NCBI GenBank assembly: GCA_963205455.1
Contig: CAUJJL010000086.1
Location: forward strand, 1-64,000
Reading direction: 5' to 3'
Length of the DNA stretch: 64,000 nt
Source of the DNA: Verrucomicrobiota bacterium
GTDB lineage: Bacteria; Verrucomicrobiota; Verrucomicrobiia; Opitutales; Opitutaceae
Part shown: one piece after another, positions 34,942-45,535 of the stretch
Numbering within the stretch: the stretch's first letter is position 1
How the letters are laid out: every line of letters starts with the position of its first letter
Program-made: the position numbers and the translations under genes
Notes under the pieces: model-generated
Seen by the model: the letters and a program-made list of their open reading frames with translations, nothing else
The model's database searches: none
Told to the model about the DNA's origin: nothing

Positions 34942-36432
34942 ATGATCCTCGCCGAAAGTTTTCGCGCCGCGCGCTGGATCCGCCTCATCAACCTGGTCCT
35001 CCAGGCACTTCTTTTCACGACCCTTTTTGCCGGCCTCAACTACATCGCACCGCACTACTTCACGCGTTACGATCTCACCCAGTTTCGGCGCCATTCGTTG
35101 TCGCCCGAAACCATCTCCTACCTCACCAGCCTGCGGGCACCGGTCGAAATCATCGTCACACTCTCCGAGGACGACGAGAATGAGGAAATTTCGCAGGCGG
35201 CCCGTGATCTTGCAGGCATTCTGAAGGAGTATGTTTACCAGACTGAAGGAAATCTGGATGCATCAAGAGGGTATGATGGCAGGATTACGGTGAAGTTTCT
35301 CGACGTCTATCAGCGACGTCGGGATGCGGAGCAGATCGAGGTCGGTCCGAACACGGTTCTTGTGAGAAGCGGAGACCGTCGCCGCGTGGTTGGCCTGGAA
35401 GAACTCTATAAGATTGAGAACCGAAAGAAGACAGCCTTCCAGGCGGAGCAGGCGTTGACCGCAGCGATCCTCAGCGTCGCCAATCCCGAGCGGAAGAAGA
35501 TCATTTTTCTCCTGGGTCATGGTGAAATGCATCCTGACGATGTTGAACGCACGCGAGGACTTTCCCTGTTGAGAGACAGCCTTCGGCTGCGCAATTTCGA
35601 CCTCGAAGGCATGGATCTCGCGCAAGTCCGCACGATTCCCAAGGACGCGCTGGTGATCATACCAGGACCCATTGCGCGATACGGGGCACCCGAAGTGAAC
35701 CTGCTCCGAACATGGATGTCGACCGATGCAGGCCGTTTGATTGTCCTGATTGGACCAGGAGCGAACCATGGACTGGAACGTCTCCTCGACGAATGGGGTA
35801 TCCTTGCGGACGACGTTCGGATTTTCGATGACGGCCCCGACGGACAGAACGAGGAAGGCGACTTGATCATGCGTGGACTCAACAAGGACAGTCCGATCAC
35901 TGCCTCGCTTCATTCGAATGGCCTGCCCGTTCGTTTCGGCACCGCTCGGCCTGCCCGCCCGGATCCAGGACGTACGCCCGATGCGGGGCTTCAAGTGGTG
36001 CCGCTTGTGCAGACTGCGGCGAGCGCGTGGGGGGAACGGAGCTATAGGTTGAATATCACTCCCAGAAACGATCCCGGTGTCGACCTGCCGGGACCGATCG
36101 TGGTCGCATCCTCCTCGGAACGGGTCGCACCTCCCAAGGCATCCAATCTGCCTTTTAGCGTGCGGGGTGGACGCATCGTCGTTTTTGGCTGCGCCGATTT
36201 TGTCGCCAACGACCGCATCGAAGCCCAGGGGAATTTGACGGTGCTGCTCAATGCGATCAACTGGTGCGTCGATCGTGATGCCCAATTGAATGTCCCGGCA
36301 CAACCCATCACCCGGCTGCAACTCTCCCTGACCCAAAAAGAGCTGTCGCGCCTCCGCTACAGCCTGCTGCTTGGAGTGCCTGGGGCTGCGGCACTGCTGG
36401 GCCTGATTGTCTTTTGGACCCGCCGCCGTTAG
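34942..36432 (+). CDS. GldG-like ABC auxiliary protein
   Basis: A 496-residue protein. It has one N-terminal transmembrane helix (about 12-35) and a large periplasmic region of the GldG/ABC-transporter auxiliary type. That region includes HSLSPETISYL, VEIIVTLSEDDENEEI, a KIIFLLGHGEMHPDD strand and the FGCADFVANDRI block. A second helix ends the chain (about 470-490). The fold resembles an intraflagellar-transport-like substrate-binding module. It sits between the permease and the DUF4340 gene, typical of this gene set in Verrucomicrobia and Bacteroidetes. No enzymatic motif. Confidence 0.85.
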   Translation: MILAESFRAARWIRLINLVLQALLFTTLFAGLNYIAPHYFTRYDLTQFRRHSLSPETISYLTSLRAPVEIIVTLSEDDENEEISQAARDLAGILKEYVYQTEGNLDASRGYDGRITVKFLDVYQRRRDAEQIEVGPNTVLVRSGDRRRVVGLEELYKIENRKKTAFQAEQALTAAILSVANPERKKIIFLLGHGEMHPDDVERTRGLSLLRDSLRLRNFDLEGMDLAQVRTIPKDALVIIPGPIARYGAPEVNLLRTWMSTDAGRLIVLIGPGANHGLERLLDEWGILADDVRIFDDGPDGQNEEGDLIMRGLNKDSPITASLHSNGLPVRFGTARPARPDPGRTPDAGLQVVPLVQTAASAWGERSYRLNITPRNDPGVDLPGPIVVASSSERVAPPKASNLPFSVRGGRIVVFGCADFVANDRIEAQGNLTVLLNAINWCVDRDAQLNVPAQPITRLQLSLTQKELSRLRYSLLLGVPGAAALLGLIVFWTRRR

Positions 36433-36446
36433 ACTGATCCACTCCC

Positions 36447-38462
36447 ATGCGCACAAAAGTCACGCTGGTTCTCATTTTCCTGAACGCTGCGCTCTTTCTG
36501 TTCATCTTCTATTTCCTGCGTCCATCGATAAATGAAGCGACTCGGGAGCATTCCCGTCGCCTCGTGCTCGGGCCCCAGGCGGCGAACATCCAGAAGATTG
36601 AAATCATCGGAAATGCCGAACCCATCCGCATGGAACTGCGCCCGGACGGCTGGTACCTGACCGCACCGCTGGAATGGCCGGTCGCCGAGCACGCCATACG
36701 TACGATCCTCAATGAACTTCAACTGCTTGAGCGCGAGGCGAGCTTCAGCCGGGAAGACCTCCAGAAAAGCGGCCTGACGCTTGCGGATTACGGCTTGGAC
36801 AAACCCGCGTTCATTCTGACCCTGACTCCAGGAACGGCGACCGGAACACCAGGTCCGTCCGCCAACCCGCCGATTGTCCTCAAGGTGGGCGCCGAGACCA
36901 AGGGAGGGAACCGCCTCTACATCCTATCACCTGACGGCGACCGCGTGCTGGTTGTGAGGCGAACACTTTTGGACAGCCTGCGACTGCCCGTCGACCAGTT
37001 GCGGCGGGACAAGCTCTTCTCGATTCCTCACTATGAAGTGCGATCGCTCAGCCTGCAGGTTGCTGCCGCAAGCACTCTCCGGGTCCGTCTGCGTCACGAA
37101 GGAAACCGCTGGCTCTTCGAAACCCCGATTCGCACGCGGGCGAGCAAGGACCGTACAGAACTTGCCATTAGCCAGCTCAATGGGCTCACCGCAGCCACGT
37201 TTCTTCCCCAAGCAACAATGGATCTGGCACGCACCGGCCTCGCCAACCCAGTGCTTCGCGTTACACTCGAAGGAATCAACCGCCGGGAGACCCTTCTTCT
37301 TGGATCCGCGGTTACAGCGGAAGGCAACGGAACCCCTCCTCCTCCCTCCGGCGACGACGTTCTGACCTACGCAAAACTGGAAGACAGGGCGGCGGTATTC
37401 ACGACGTCCGTACCAAAGGTGCTGCTCGCGACGCTTCGAGACTCCCAGGAGGAACTGAGGGAACGGCGAATTCTGGATCTAGACGGGCGAACGATCACCT
37501 CCATTGGTCTGCGTGCAGGCAACCGCCCGGAGCTTACCCTCCAACGACTCGACACGAATCCCGCAGAATCCGGCGGAGAAGCACCCGGAGCCTGGCAGGT
37601 GGTGCGCCCGCTGGCTTCGGGTGGTGGAGTGCAAACACTGCCAGCGGACACTGCCACCGTAGATCGCCTCATCCAGCAACTCGCGTTTCTTGACGCTAAG
37701 AAATTCTTGAGCGATGCACCGAGCGCGGCCGATCTGGAGAACTGGGGCTTCAGTCGACCCCTGAGGGAGATCTCGGTTTCGCTCGCAAAGGCCGCCCCGT
37801 CATCGGGTGAATCCGCAGGAACCCCGGGGCCCATTGTCCTGCAGGTCGGTATTGAGAGCCCCACGCAGGGACTCTACTATGCGCGCCTGGATAAACAGGA
37901 TTACGTTTACCTCGTTGATGGCAGCATCCTGAGTCAGACGCCGGTTGAGGCACGCATCTACCGTGAAAAGCGCCTGCGTGAGCTCCCGGCAGGCGCGTCA
38001 ATCACCGGGCTGTCGCTCAGCAGATTGGACGGCTCGGTCATCTTTTCAAGGAAGCTGACCGCGCCGGAGACTTGGACTGAAGTTCTGGCGACCCTTTCCA
38101 GCAGAGAGCGGACCGCGGTGGAGTCGCTGCTCCAGCACCTGCGAATCCTGCGCGCCAAAAGCATCGTGGTGGACACGTTTCAACCCACGGTTCTGCTCGA
38201 CGGCGTGGAAAAGCCCTGGAGCTATCGGTTGGATCTGACCCTCGCGTTCAGCGGCGCGGGCGCAAAGACCGAAGAATCGACGATATTCCTCAGTGAAAGG
38301 ACGGGCGGTGGAACCCAATTGGCGGGCACCTCCGACTTTGGCGGCGTTGTATTCGAAGTGGAGCAACCCCTGTTGGATGCTCTCTGGGTTCTCACCTACG
38401 GACCGCGCGATCCCGGGCCTCTCCCCGTCAGTCCAGCGGCAACCAAAGCCGGTGCCCCCTGA
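36447..38462 (+). CDS. DUF4340 membrane-anchored protein
   Basis: 671 residues with one N-terminal transmembrane helix (about 5-24). Repeated DUF4340-type blocks follow: VAEHAIRTILNELQLLEREASF, LTLADYGLDKPAFILTL, then a second copy around LIQQLAFLDAKKFL and LENWGFSRPLREISV. DUF4340 proteins commonly follow GldG-like genes and are thought to be part of the same ABC complex on the periplasmic side. It lies 14 bases after the GldG-like gene. The internal duplication makes it longer than single-unit members. Confidence 0.85.
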   Translation: MRTKVTLVLIFLNAALFLFIFYFLRPSINEATREHSRRLVLGPQAANIQKIEIIGNAEPIRMELRPDGWYLTAPLEWPVAEHAIRTILNELQLLEREASFSREDLQKSGLTLADYGLDKPAFILTLTPGTATGTPGPSANPPIVLKVGAETKGGNRLYILSPDGDRVLVVRRTLLDSLRLPVDQLRRDKLFSIPHYEVRSLSLQVAAASTLRVRLRHEGNRWLFETPIRTRASKDRTELAISQLNGLTAATFLPQATMDLARTGLANPVLRVTLEGINRRETLLLGSAVTAEGNGTPPPPSGDDVLTYAKLEDRAAVFTTSVPKVLLATLRDSQEELRERRILDLDGRTITSIGLRAGNRPELTLQRLDTNPAESGGEAPGAWQVVRPLASGGGVQTLPADTATVDRLIQQLAFLDAKKFLSDAPSAADLENWGFSRPLREISVSLAKAAPSSGESAGTPGPIVLQVGIESPTQGLYYARLDKQDYVYLVDGSILSQTPVEARIYREKRLRELPAGASITGLSLSRLDGSVIFSRKLTAPETWTEVLATLSSRERTAVESLLQHLRILRAKSIVVDTFQPTVLLDGVEKPWSYRLDLTLAFSGAGAKTEESTIFLSERTGGGTQLAGTSDFGGVVFEVEQPLLDALWVLTYGPRDPGPLPVSPAATKAGAP

Positions 38463-38541
38463 TACCGTCACGGAACGACTCCAGGCGGCCTGTCGAGCGA
38501 AAGCGGCAGATCCTTGAACGAACAGGCGCAATCGGCAAATC

Positions 38542-41334
38542 GTGAAACGCATCCTGAAACTTCTTCGGGTGACGACCTGGTATTGCACCACCTGCGTGTC
38601 GACGGTGCTGCTATGGACTTTCTGGCTCGCACTTGCGGCACTCATCGTCATCCAGGCAACCATCGCGACAAGCAGGGAACTCGCACTTCCTGTCTGGGCG
38701 CGTACGCAGATTGAAAACCGCCTCGCCCGCATGGGCATACGCGGCAGCTTTGGACCGACGGTGTTTGATACAAGCGGTCGCATATGGGTGAGGGACCTGA
38801 AAATTCTTCATCCCACCCTCGATGAGCCGTTGTTGGATGCCGCGTCGATATATGTGCGATTTGATCCCCGCTGGATTTCGGTCGGACGTTTTGAACCTTT
38901 GGAAATCGAAGTCGATGGTGCCACGCTGTGGCTTCCCTCAATGCACTCCGCGACGGGACGCGCCGAGCCGACCTTCAAGGATATCTCTTTGCACGTTGCC
39001 TCTGAAGGGTCGAGACTTTCGCTTTCAGGATTGTCGACGCAGCTCGGAAACCTCGCGATTTCGATTCACGGTCAGCTCAATCTTCCGCGCAAACCTCGGA
39101 GCCTTCAGCGAACAGGCATCGACGATCTCTGGCAGGAAGGCATCCGCATCTATCTTAGGCAGATGCGCCAGGTTCAACGCATCTTGGAGTGGCTTGGGCG
39201 TTTTGACGATGCGCACTTGAATGTGGAACTCAGGGAGAGTCCAGCCAGAGGCCTTTTCGGCACGGCGAATGTCGAATTCACCGCCAGCCACTTTCGCGTC
39301 CCGGACAACTGGACCCGCCCGCTCGGAGGCTCTGCCTCGCTGCAAGGCCTGACGGTACACACGTTCGTTCCACTGGGGGGCGATGGACCGGAGGATATCC
39401 AGATCACCTGCGCCGCGGTTCGCGTGCAGGGTGTCGAGGGCCGATTCGCAAACGACATGGATGCGCTCTTGATCGCGACGCTTGACCCAAACTTCACTCG
39501 CGTGACTCCCCTTGCCCTCAAAGCGCGTATTGCGAAGCTCGCCGCTCCACCCTGGTCGGCGGATGCAGTTGGGCTCGAAACCAAGTTTCCCAGCCTCGAC
39601 ACCCAGATCACCGCAAGGATTGGCGGCGAGCCTTGGAGCGTGAATGTTCGATCGCTGGATGTGAAAAAAGGACACATGGACCTTCGCCTGGACGCTGGGG
39701 TGTCTCCTCAGATTATTGAATGGGCTGGCGGGATCCTGAAGCGCTCCCTTGAGAAGGAACTGACCCTCACGTCCAACCCGCGGCTGCTTGTGGATATTGA
39801 CCTGGACAACGGTTGGAAACTGCAGCGATGCAAGGGACGGATTTCCGTTGATTCAGTGGTCGCACACAAGGTCGCGCTGGATCGGGCGAGTGCGGCGTTT
39901 GAACTGGCTGGCACCTCGTTGCGATTCGACGACATCATTCTGAAACAGGGGCCCAGCATCGCCAAGGGTAGTTATTGGATGGATACCGGCAGCTTGGACT
40001 TCCGCTTCCTGCTCGACGGTCGGCTCCGCCCCGAGGGCATCAGTGGATGGTTTCACGACTGGTGGCCGGTTTTCTGGGAGAACTTCGATTTCACAAAGTC
40101 AGTGCCGTCAGCCTCCGTCGATATCCAGGGCCGCTGGGGACGGAACGCGGATTTGTCGGTGTTTGTCGCAGTTGAGAACGGACCGACTGCCATCCATGGA
40201 ATATGGTTTGACCAGGCCCGAACACGTCTCCTTGTGCGCCCGCATTTCTATGACGCGCTCTATTTTCGCGTGAACCAGGGCGATCGGACTGCCTACGGCA
40301 GATTTTCGCGAACCGTGAATTGGGAGAAAAGGCTTTGGTCAAAACTGGAGTTCGATGCGACGTCGAATGTTGATTTGGCCGACGCAGCGCGTGTGATCGG
40401 AATCGAGGGATTGGGTATTGTAGAGCCATTTTCCTTTTCGCAGCCTCCACAGCTCAAGCTGCACGGACACCTCGATGGTCCCGGTGCCCCCAAGGGGGAG
40501 CACAGGGACGTGAGCCTCGCCTTCTATGCAGCGGGTCCTGGAAGCTATTACGAGTTTCCCCTGAAAGACGTTTCAGTGAGCGGGACCATCAAGGATGACG
40601 ACATCGTGCTGGATCCGTTTGCCACGGACTTCGCGCAGGGGACAGCGGAGGGGCGGTTCCATCTCAGCGGCAAGGAAGGCAACCGGCGCCTCGGATTTGA
40701 TCTCCGGGTGAAAAATGCAGCACTGGGCGAGGCGATACGGGTACTTGAGGAATTCAGCGCAAAGCGAGCCGGCCGTGAGATTCCAAAGGAGAGCAAACTC
40801 CAGAAACAGATTGCCGCCGGCCGCATTGACGTCGCCATTTCGGCAGACGGAATGTTCGACAACCTCCTGAGTTATCAGGGGCAAGGGAACGCGCAACTCA
40901 CCGGTGCAGACCTCGCAGAGATCAACCTGTTCGGTGTCCTGTCGCAGGTTCTGAAGCGGACCCTGTTCAACTTCACAACGCTCAAGCTTGACGCTATGCA
41001 GGCGAACTTCGCGATCCAAGGCCCCAAACTCAATTTCTCCCAGCTTCGTGTGACTGGCCCCCGTGCCCTCATCGACGCAAAGGGTGATTACCTGCTCGAC
41101 AAAAGTGCGCTCGACGTAAAGGCGAAATTGTATCCGTTCGGGCAGGACAATTTTATTCTCAGCAATGCGGTGGGGCTGGTCCTTTCACCGCTTTCTGAGG
41201 TCCTCGAATTCAAGCTCACCGGTCAGCTCGACGACCCCAACTGGAGCTTTGTCTATGGGCCCTCCAATTTCCTGCGCGCGCTGCGAGGTGGAGATTCAAA
41301 GCCGTCAGACTCGTCTCATCCTCCTGAAAAATAG
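38542..41334 (+). CDS. AsmA-like envelope protein
   Basis: 930 residues, GTG start at 38542. One N-terminal transmembrane helix (about 22-45) is followed by a long beta-rich periplasmic region. The C-terminal 200 residues (GRIDVAISADGMFDNLLSYQGQGNAQLTG, a span of the AsmA C-terminal module) and the DVKAKLYPFGQDNFILSNAVGLVLSP stretch are of AsmA/TamB type. Proteins of this sort act in lipid transport between inner and outer membranes. It follows the DUF4340 gene by 79 bases but may be a separate unit. No enzymatic motif. Confidence 0.72.
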   Translation: MKRILKLLRVTTWYCTTCVSTVLLWTFWLALAALIVIQATIATSRELALPVWARTQIENRLARMGIRGSFGPTVFDTSGRIWVRDLKILHPTLDEPLLDAASIYVRFDPRWISVGRFEPLEIEVDGATLWLPSMHSATGRAEPTFKDISLHVASEGSRLSLSGLSTQLGNLAISIHGQLNLPRKPRSLQRTGIDDLWQEGIRIYLRQMRQVQRILEWLGRFDDAHLNVELRESPARGLFGTANVEFTASHFRVPDNWTRPLGGSASLQGLTVHTFVPLGGDGPEDIQITCAAVRVQGVEGRFANDMDALLIATLDPNFTRVTPLALKARIAKLAAPPWSADAVGLETKFPSLDTQITARIGGEPWSVNVRSLDVKKGHMDLRLDAGVSPQIIEWAGGILKRSLEKELTLTSNPRLLVDIDLDNGWKLQRCKGRISVDSVVAHKVALDRASAAFELAGTSLRFDDIILKQGPSIAKGSYWMDTGSLDFRFLLDGRLRPEGISGWFHDWWPVFWENFDFTKSVPSASVDIQGRWGRNADLSVFVAVENGPTAIHGIWFDQARTRLLVRPHFYDALYFRVNQGDRTAYGRFSRTVNWEKRLWSKLEFDATSNVDLADAARVIGIEGLGIVEPFSFSQPPQLKLHGHLDGPGAPKGEHRDVSLAFYAAGPGSYYEFPLKDVSVSGTIKDDDIVLDPFATDFAQGTAEGRFHLSGKEGNRRLGFDLRVKNAALGEAIRVLEEFSAKRAGREIPKESKLQKQIAAGRIDVAISADGMFDNLLSYQGQGNAQLTGADLAEINLFGVLSQVLKRTLFNFTTLKLDAMQANFAIQGPKLNFSQLRVTGPRALIDAKGDYLLDKSALDVKAKLYPFGQDNFILSNAVGLVLSPLSEVLEFKLTGQLDDPNWSFVYGPSNFLRALRGGDSKPSDSSHPPEK

Positions 41335-41564
41335 CATGCACCGAAAATGGATTGCCTGAATGGGGCGGAAGGGATAACTCCTGAAGTATCAGGAATTCAT
41401 TGATTCCCATGGAATAATAGCCGGAGAAGACGATGGATGCTATTGACTTGCGCTGCAATGTTCAGCCCCTTGGATCGGGGCGAATCGGATGAGGCCAGCA
41501 GGGGCGCTCCTTCCCTCAGCAATGCGCATGATGTGACGCTAATAATCGTTTATAGAGTCCTCTG

Positions 41565-44500
41565 ATGGCAACACTTCCCACGCTACCTCAAATCCAGTGG
41601 CTTCGGCGCCTATCCGCAATCTCTGCGGTTGCGCTGATTGCCTTGGGGGTTGCGATCCTGTCGGGTTGGTCATCAGCACCGGAATTGCCAACAGCGCTCC
41701 CTGGAGGCGATTTCCATGTAAGACTGAAGTCAGGCTTGGGTCTGATGTTCTTCGGCACTGCATTGCTCGGATATTATCTCGGTCTGCGTGCGGCCGCATG
41801 GGGTGCGCTCGTGCCGGCTGCATTCGGTGGATTGGCCGTCTGGGAGTTTGTCGTGCAACAATCCAGCGCTCTTGGACGGGAGATTGTTCGAAATCCGCAG
41901 AGCATCGACAGCACGACCCGTGTGCACTTCCCGCTGATGCTTTCCTTTGGATTCCTGGCAGGAGGATTGGTCATTGCATGGCTGGCCAGACGGAAACGTC
42001 CGCGTTATCGCACACCCGCGCTCGCCCTTATGGGGACCGTGGCGCTGGCGGTCGGATTTGCAACGACGGTTGGGTATCTGCTGAACCTCCCGCCGATCTA
42101 TGGCTGGGGAACCTCGCCGGAACTGGCACTCATAAGCGCTGCCTCACTTCTTGGGCTCGGGGCCACGAGCATGATTTTTGCATGGAGGGAAGCTTCGAAA
42201 GTTCGGCCTGGCGCTCCAGCGTGGATTCCGTTGCCAGTCATCGTCGGTTCGCTGGCGCTCACTCTCATCTTTGCCTCGGGGCTGAGAACTCGCGACATCG
42301 AATACGGGCGCACCAACACAGAGTTTCAGCTCAATGGATTCGCAAGCGCGACAGATCTCGAACTCGACCGGCAGGCGGGAGCGTTTGCCCGATTGGGCCG
42401 GCGCTGGGGGGCGGATGCGGAACTCGCTCCGGCCGTGCGCGACGCCGATGCCGCGGCTCATCTAGCGGATTCACCGGGAGCGCACTCGATCGTTTTGCTC
42501 GACGCGGCGCGCAATCCCGTCCGGGTATTTCCACTCCGCGGGAACGAGGGTTCCCTCGGAGTTTCCTATGATCAGGAAGCTGTCCGACGCGAGACACTCA
42601 ACATTGCTGAGAACACGCTCACCGCGGCAGTGTCCGGCACACTGGAGATTCCCGGACTAGGTTTGGGGTTTGTCATCTTTGCCCCGCTCTTGAGAGAGAA
42701 CCGCGTCGTGGGATACGTGGGTGCCGAGTTCACCTATCGCCGCTTTTTCGGGGCGATCGACATGAAGATGAAGCTCGCCGGACGCTACCACTGTGTTGTC
42801 CTGATCGACGGTATCAGGGTTTATCCGGCGGTCGACGATGCGACCGGGATTCCGGATGAGGCCATTGTGAAGACATTCACCGTACACGATCGGCGTGTTC
42901 GCATCGAACTTTCCCCTACCCTTGCGCTCTTGCGCTCCAACCGCCGTTACCTGCCGGAACTCGCGCTGATAGCCGGAATCGGCATCAGCCTCCTCCTCGG
43001 CCTCTCGGTCCACCTCGCCAGGGCCGCCCGTTCGGGCCTGAGGGCAGCCGAACAATCGAACAAGCGGTTGCTAGCCGAGAACGATGAAAGACGACGGGTG
43101 GAAGGCATGCTGAAGGTTTCAGATGAACGTCTTCGCCTGGCGCTGGATTCCACGCTGCTTGGCATCTTCGAGTGGCAGCTTGCGACCAACCGTGTCTATT
43201 ACAGCCCGGGCATCTGGTCCATCGTCGGTCTCGATCCATCGTCGGCTCCCATGACAAATGAAGTCTGGGAATCGCTTGTGCATCCCGACGACCTTGAGCA
43301 TTACCGGAATGCCTGGAACCTGCATCTCCGCGGCGAACGGAGTTTCATCGATCCGGAATACCGAATCCGCGTTGCTGATGGCTCGTGGCGCTGGATCTAC
43401 GCTCGTTCACGGGGGTTCACCGCCAATGACCAGCCCGGTGTTCCCACGCGTATTGTCGGCACCGTTCAGGACATCACTTCGCTCAAGGCGAGCGAGCACG
43501 CTCTGCGCGAAAGCCAATCAGCGGCGCGCAAACTTTCCCTCGTCGCTTCGCGAACGGACAATCTGGTCATCATTGCAAAGCCGGACGGCACAATTGAGTG
43601 GGTGAATGAATCCTTCCTGCGCGTCATGGAATACACCCTCGCCGAGGTTGTCGGACGGGGCCCGCAATTCTTCATGATGGGTCCAGAGAGTGATCCCCGC
43701 ATCGTGCGGCGCGTAAGATCCGCGATGGAGCGCGGAGAGGGAATTTCGACCGATCTCGTCAACTACTCCAAATCGGGACGCAAGTACCACGTGCATCTCG
43801 AAATACAGCCGGTCAGGAACGAACAGGGCATCCTCGAAAACTTTATCGCGATCGAGGCGGATATCACTGGCCGGGTTGCCACCGAGAACGCGTTGCGCAA
43901 GGCGAAGGCTGAAGCCGACGATGCGTCGCGGGCCAAGAGTGAATTCCTGGCATCGATGTCTCACGAGATCCGCACGCCGATGAATGGTGTGATTGGGATG
44001 ACCAGCCTGCTGCTCGAAACCCCGCTTTCACCGGAACAGGCCGATTATGTTGCAACCATACGTTCCTCGGGCGAGGCGCTGCTCACGATCATCAACGACA
44101 TCCTTGATTTCTCCAAGATCGAGTCGGGCAAGATGGAACTCGAGCAGCAGCCGGTCGACCTGCAGGCCTGCATCGAGGAGGCCTTCGATCTCTTTGCGAT
44201 GGCGGCAGCAGTCAGAAACGTTGAACTAACCTACCTCATTCATGAGGGCGTGCCGGATTGGATCTCCGGGGATGCGACCCGCCTCCGACAGATTCTTGTC
44301 AATCTGGTCAACAACGCGGTCAAGTTCACGCCCGCCGGAACCGTTGCGGTGGAGGTTTCGATCGTTGAACCACCTGCCGACGCACCCCCTGATCCGCGCG
44401 GCACCTGGGCGCGCTTCTCGGTTCATGATACAGGAATCGGCATACCGCCGGAAAGAGTCGACCGGCTCTTCAAGCCCTTCAGCCAGGTAGACTCCTCGAC

Positions 44501-45497
44501 GACCAGAAAATATGGCGGCACGGGACTCGGTCTGGCGATCTGTCAGCGACTCACCTCGCTCATGGGCGGAACGATCAGCGTCGAAAGTGAAGTCAATCGC
44601 GGATCCATTTTTTCTTTTACCATCCCCATTGACGCGCTCCCGCAGGCTGCGGACCCGCTCCAACTCACGGTGCCCCGCGAACTCGCATACCAGAAAGTGC
44701 TCTGCGTCGACGACGACGTACGGACACTTCAACGACTCGCTCGACTCCTCCGCACCGGTGAGGCGGTTCCCGATCTTGCGGAGTCCATCGAGGCTGCAGA
44801 GGCATCCATTGCGAAAGCAAAACCTGCCGCTGTGATCGTCGACTTCGGTCTGCTTTCGTCCGCACGAGGTGAATCGCTTTCCTCTCAACTGGCATCGCTG
44901 GGATTGGCCACCGTCCTGCTGATGCCGATCGGCAAGAACTCTGGACATTTCCATACCCATGCGTCGGTGGCCACGGCTGCCAAACCACTCAAGACACAGT
45001 CACTTCTCCGCGCCCTGGGTGCAATCATGGCGTCGAGTCGCAAACCTGTGATCGACAGTGCTCCATCGGCAGCCGCACAGAGCCTTGCGAGCGAAATCCC
45101 TCTGAGTGTGCTGGTTGTCGAAGACAATCCCGTGAACCAGAAGGTCGCCCTCAGATTTCTGGAACGGCTTGGCTATCGAGCCGCCACGGCGGCAAACGGC
45201 CTGGAGGCGCTTGCCGCACTTGAGAGTCATCCCTACGAACTCGTGTTCATGGACCTCCAGATGCCGGAAATGGATGGTTTTGAGGCATCAAAGAAGATTC
45301 GGGATATGTTTCCGAAATCCCGGCAACCAACGATCGTTGCGCTCACGGCCAATGCATTGCAGGGGGACCGCGAGGCATGCCTGAATGCAGGCATGGACGA
45401 TTATGTCTCCAAGCCCGTAAAGCTTCAGGAGATCGGCGAAGTGATCCGGAAACATTTTGCCGCCCGAAAAGGTGACGTTGCGCTTCCATCGGCCTGA
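41565..45497 (+). CDS. Hybrid sensor histidine kinase with CHASE, two PAS and two receiver domains
   Basis: 1310 residues. About 1-230 hold several transmembrane helices. About 230-430 form a periplasmic CHASE-like sensor. Two PAS-PAC units follow at about 530-660 and 665-780. The dimerisation His is residue 800 in SMSHEIRTPMN. The ATPase has NLVNNAVKF, DTGIGIPPERV and GGTGLGLAIC. The first receiver (about 1043-1150) is degenerate around its Asp, while the second has VLVVEDNPVNQ, phosphoacceptor Asp1230 in FMDLQMPEMDGF and VSKPVK. Phosphate probably flows to the second receiver and then to a partner. The nearest candidate output is the stand-alone receiver at 25.7 kb, which is not adjacent. 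The ligand is unknown. Confidence 0.92.
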   Translation: MATLPTLPQIQWLRRLSAISAVALIALGVAILSGWSSAPELPTALPGGDFHVRLKSGLGLMFFGTALLGYYLGLRAAAWGALVPAAFGGLAVWEFVVQQSSALGREIVRNPQSIDSTTRVHFPLMLSFGFLAGGLVIAWLARRKRPRYRTPALALMGTVALAVGFATTVGYLLNLPPIYGWGTSPELALISAASLLGLGATSMIFAWREASKVRPGAPAWIPLPVIVGSLALTLIFASGLRTRDIEYGRTNTEFQLNGFASATDLELDRQAGAFARLGRRWGADAELAPAVRDADAAAHLADSPGAHSIVLLDAARNPVRVFPLRGNEGSLGVSYDQEAVRRETLNIAENTLTAAVSGTLEIPGLGLGFVIFAPLLRENRVVGYVGAEFTYRRFFGAIDMKMKLAGRYHCVVLIDGIRVYPAVDDATGIPDEAIVKTFTVHDRRVRIELSPTLALLRSNRRYLPELALIAGIGISLLLGLSVHLARAARSGLRAAEQSNKRLLAENDERRRVEGMLKVSDERLRLALDSTLLGIFEWQLATNRVYYSPGIWSIVGLDPSSAPMTNEVWESLVHPDDLEHYRNAWNLHLRGERSFIDPEYRIRVADGSWRWIYARSRGFTANDQPGVPTRIVGTVQDITSLKASEHALRESQSAARKLSLVASRTDNLVIIAKPDGTIEWVNESFLRVMEYTLAEVVGRGPQFFMMGPESDPRIVRRVRSAMERGEGISTDLVNYSKSGRKYHVHLEIQPVRNEQGILENFIAIEADITGRVATENALRKAKAEADDASRAKSEFLASMSHEIRTPMNGVIGMTSLLLETPLSPEQADYVATIRSSGEALLTIINDILDFSKIESGKMELEQQPVDLQACIEEAFDLFAMAAAVRNVELTYLIHEGVPDWISGDATRLRQILVNLVNNAVKFTPAGTVAVEVSIVEPPADAPPDPRGTWARFSVHDTGIGIPPERVDRLFKPFSQVDSSTTRKYGGTGLGLAICQRLTSLMGGTISVESEVNRGSIFSFTIPIDALPQAADPLQLTVPRELAYQKVLCVDDDVRTLQRLARLLRTGEAVPDLAESIEAAEASIAKAKPAAVIVDFGLLSSARGESLSSQLASLGLATVLLMPIGKNSGHFHTHASVATAAKPLKTQSLLRALGAIMASSRKPVIDSAPSAAAQSLASEIPLSVLVVEDNPVNQKVALRFLERLGYRAATAANGLEALAALESHPYELVFMDLQMPEMDGFEASKKIRDMFPKSRQPTIVALTANALQGDREACLNAGMDDYVSKPVKLQEIGEVIRKHFAARKGDVALPSA

Positions 45498-45507
45498 GTA
45501 GCGCTTG

Positions 45508-45535
45508 ACGTTAAGCTATGCGTGTTGCTTAACGT
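45508..45535. promoter_or_regulatory. Inverted repeat ACGTTAAGC-N10-GCTTAACGT
   Basis: Perfect 9-base arms separated by ten bases, starting 10 bases after the kinase stop and 69 bases before the LacI-family ATG. There is no downstream T-run, so a terminator is unlikely. Each arm contains a near-palindromic TTAACGTT core, as LacI-family operators do. Autoregulation by the downstream gene is a reasonable guess. Confidence 0.5.

Noticed and set aside
35263-36456. 397-codon minus-strand frame
   Set aside because: Antisense to the GldG-like gene and unlike any family.
45508-45535. Rho-independent terminator after the hybrid kinase
   Set aside because: Ten-base loop and no T-run after the stem.
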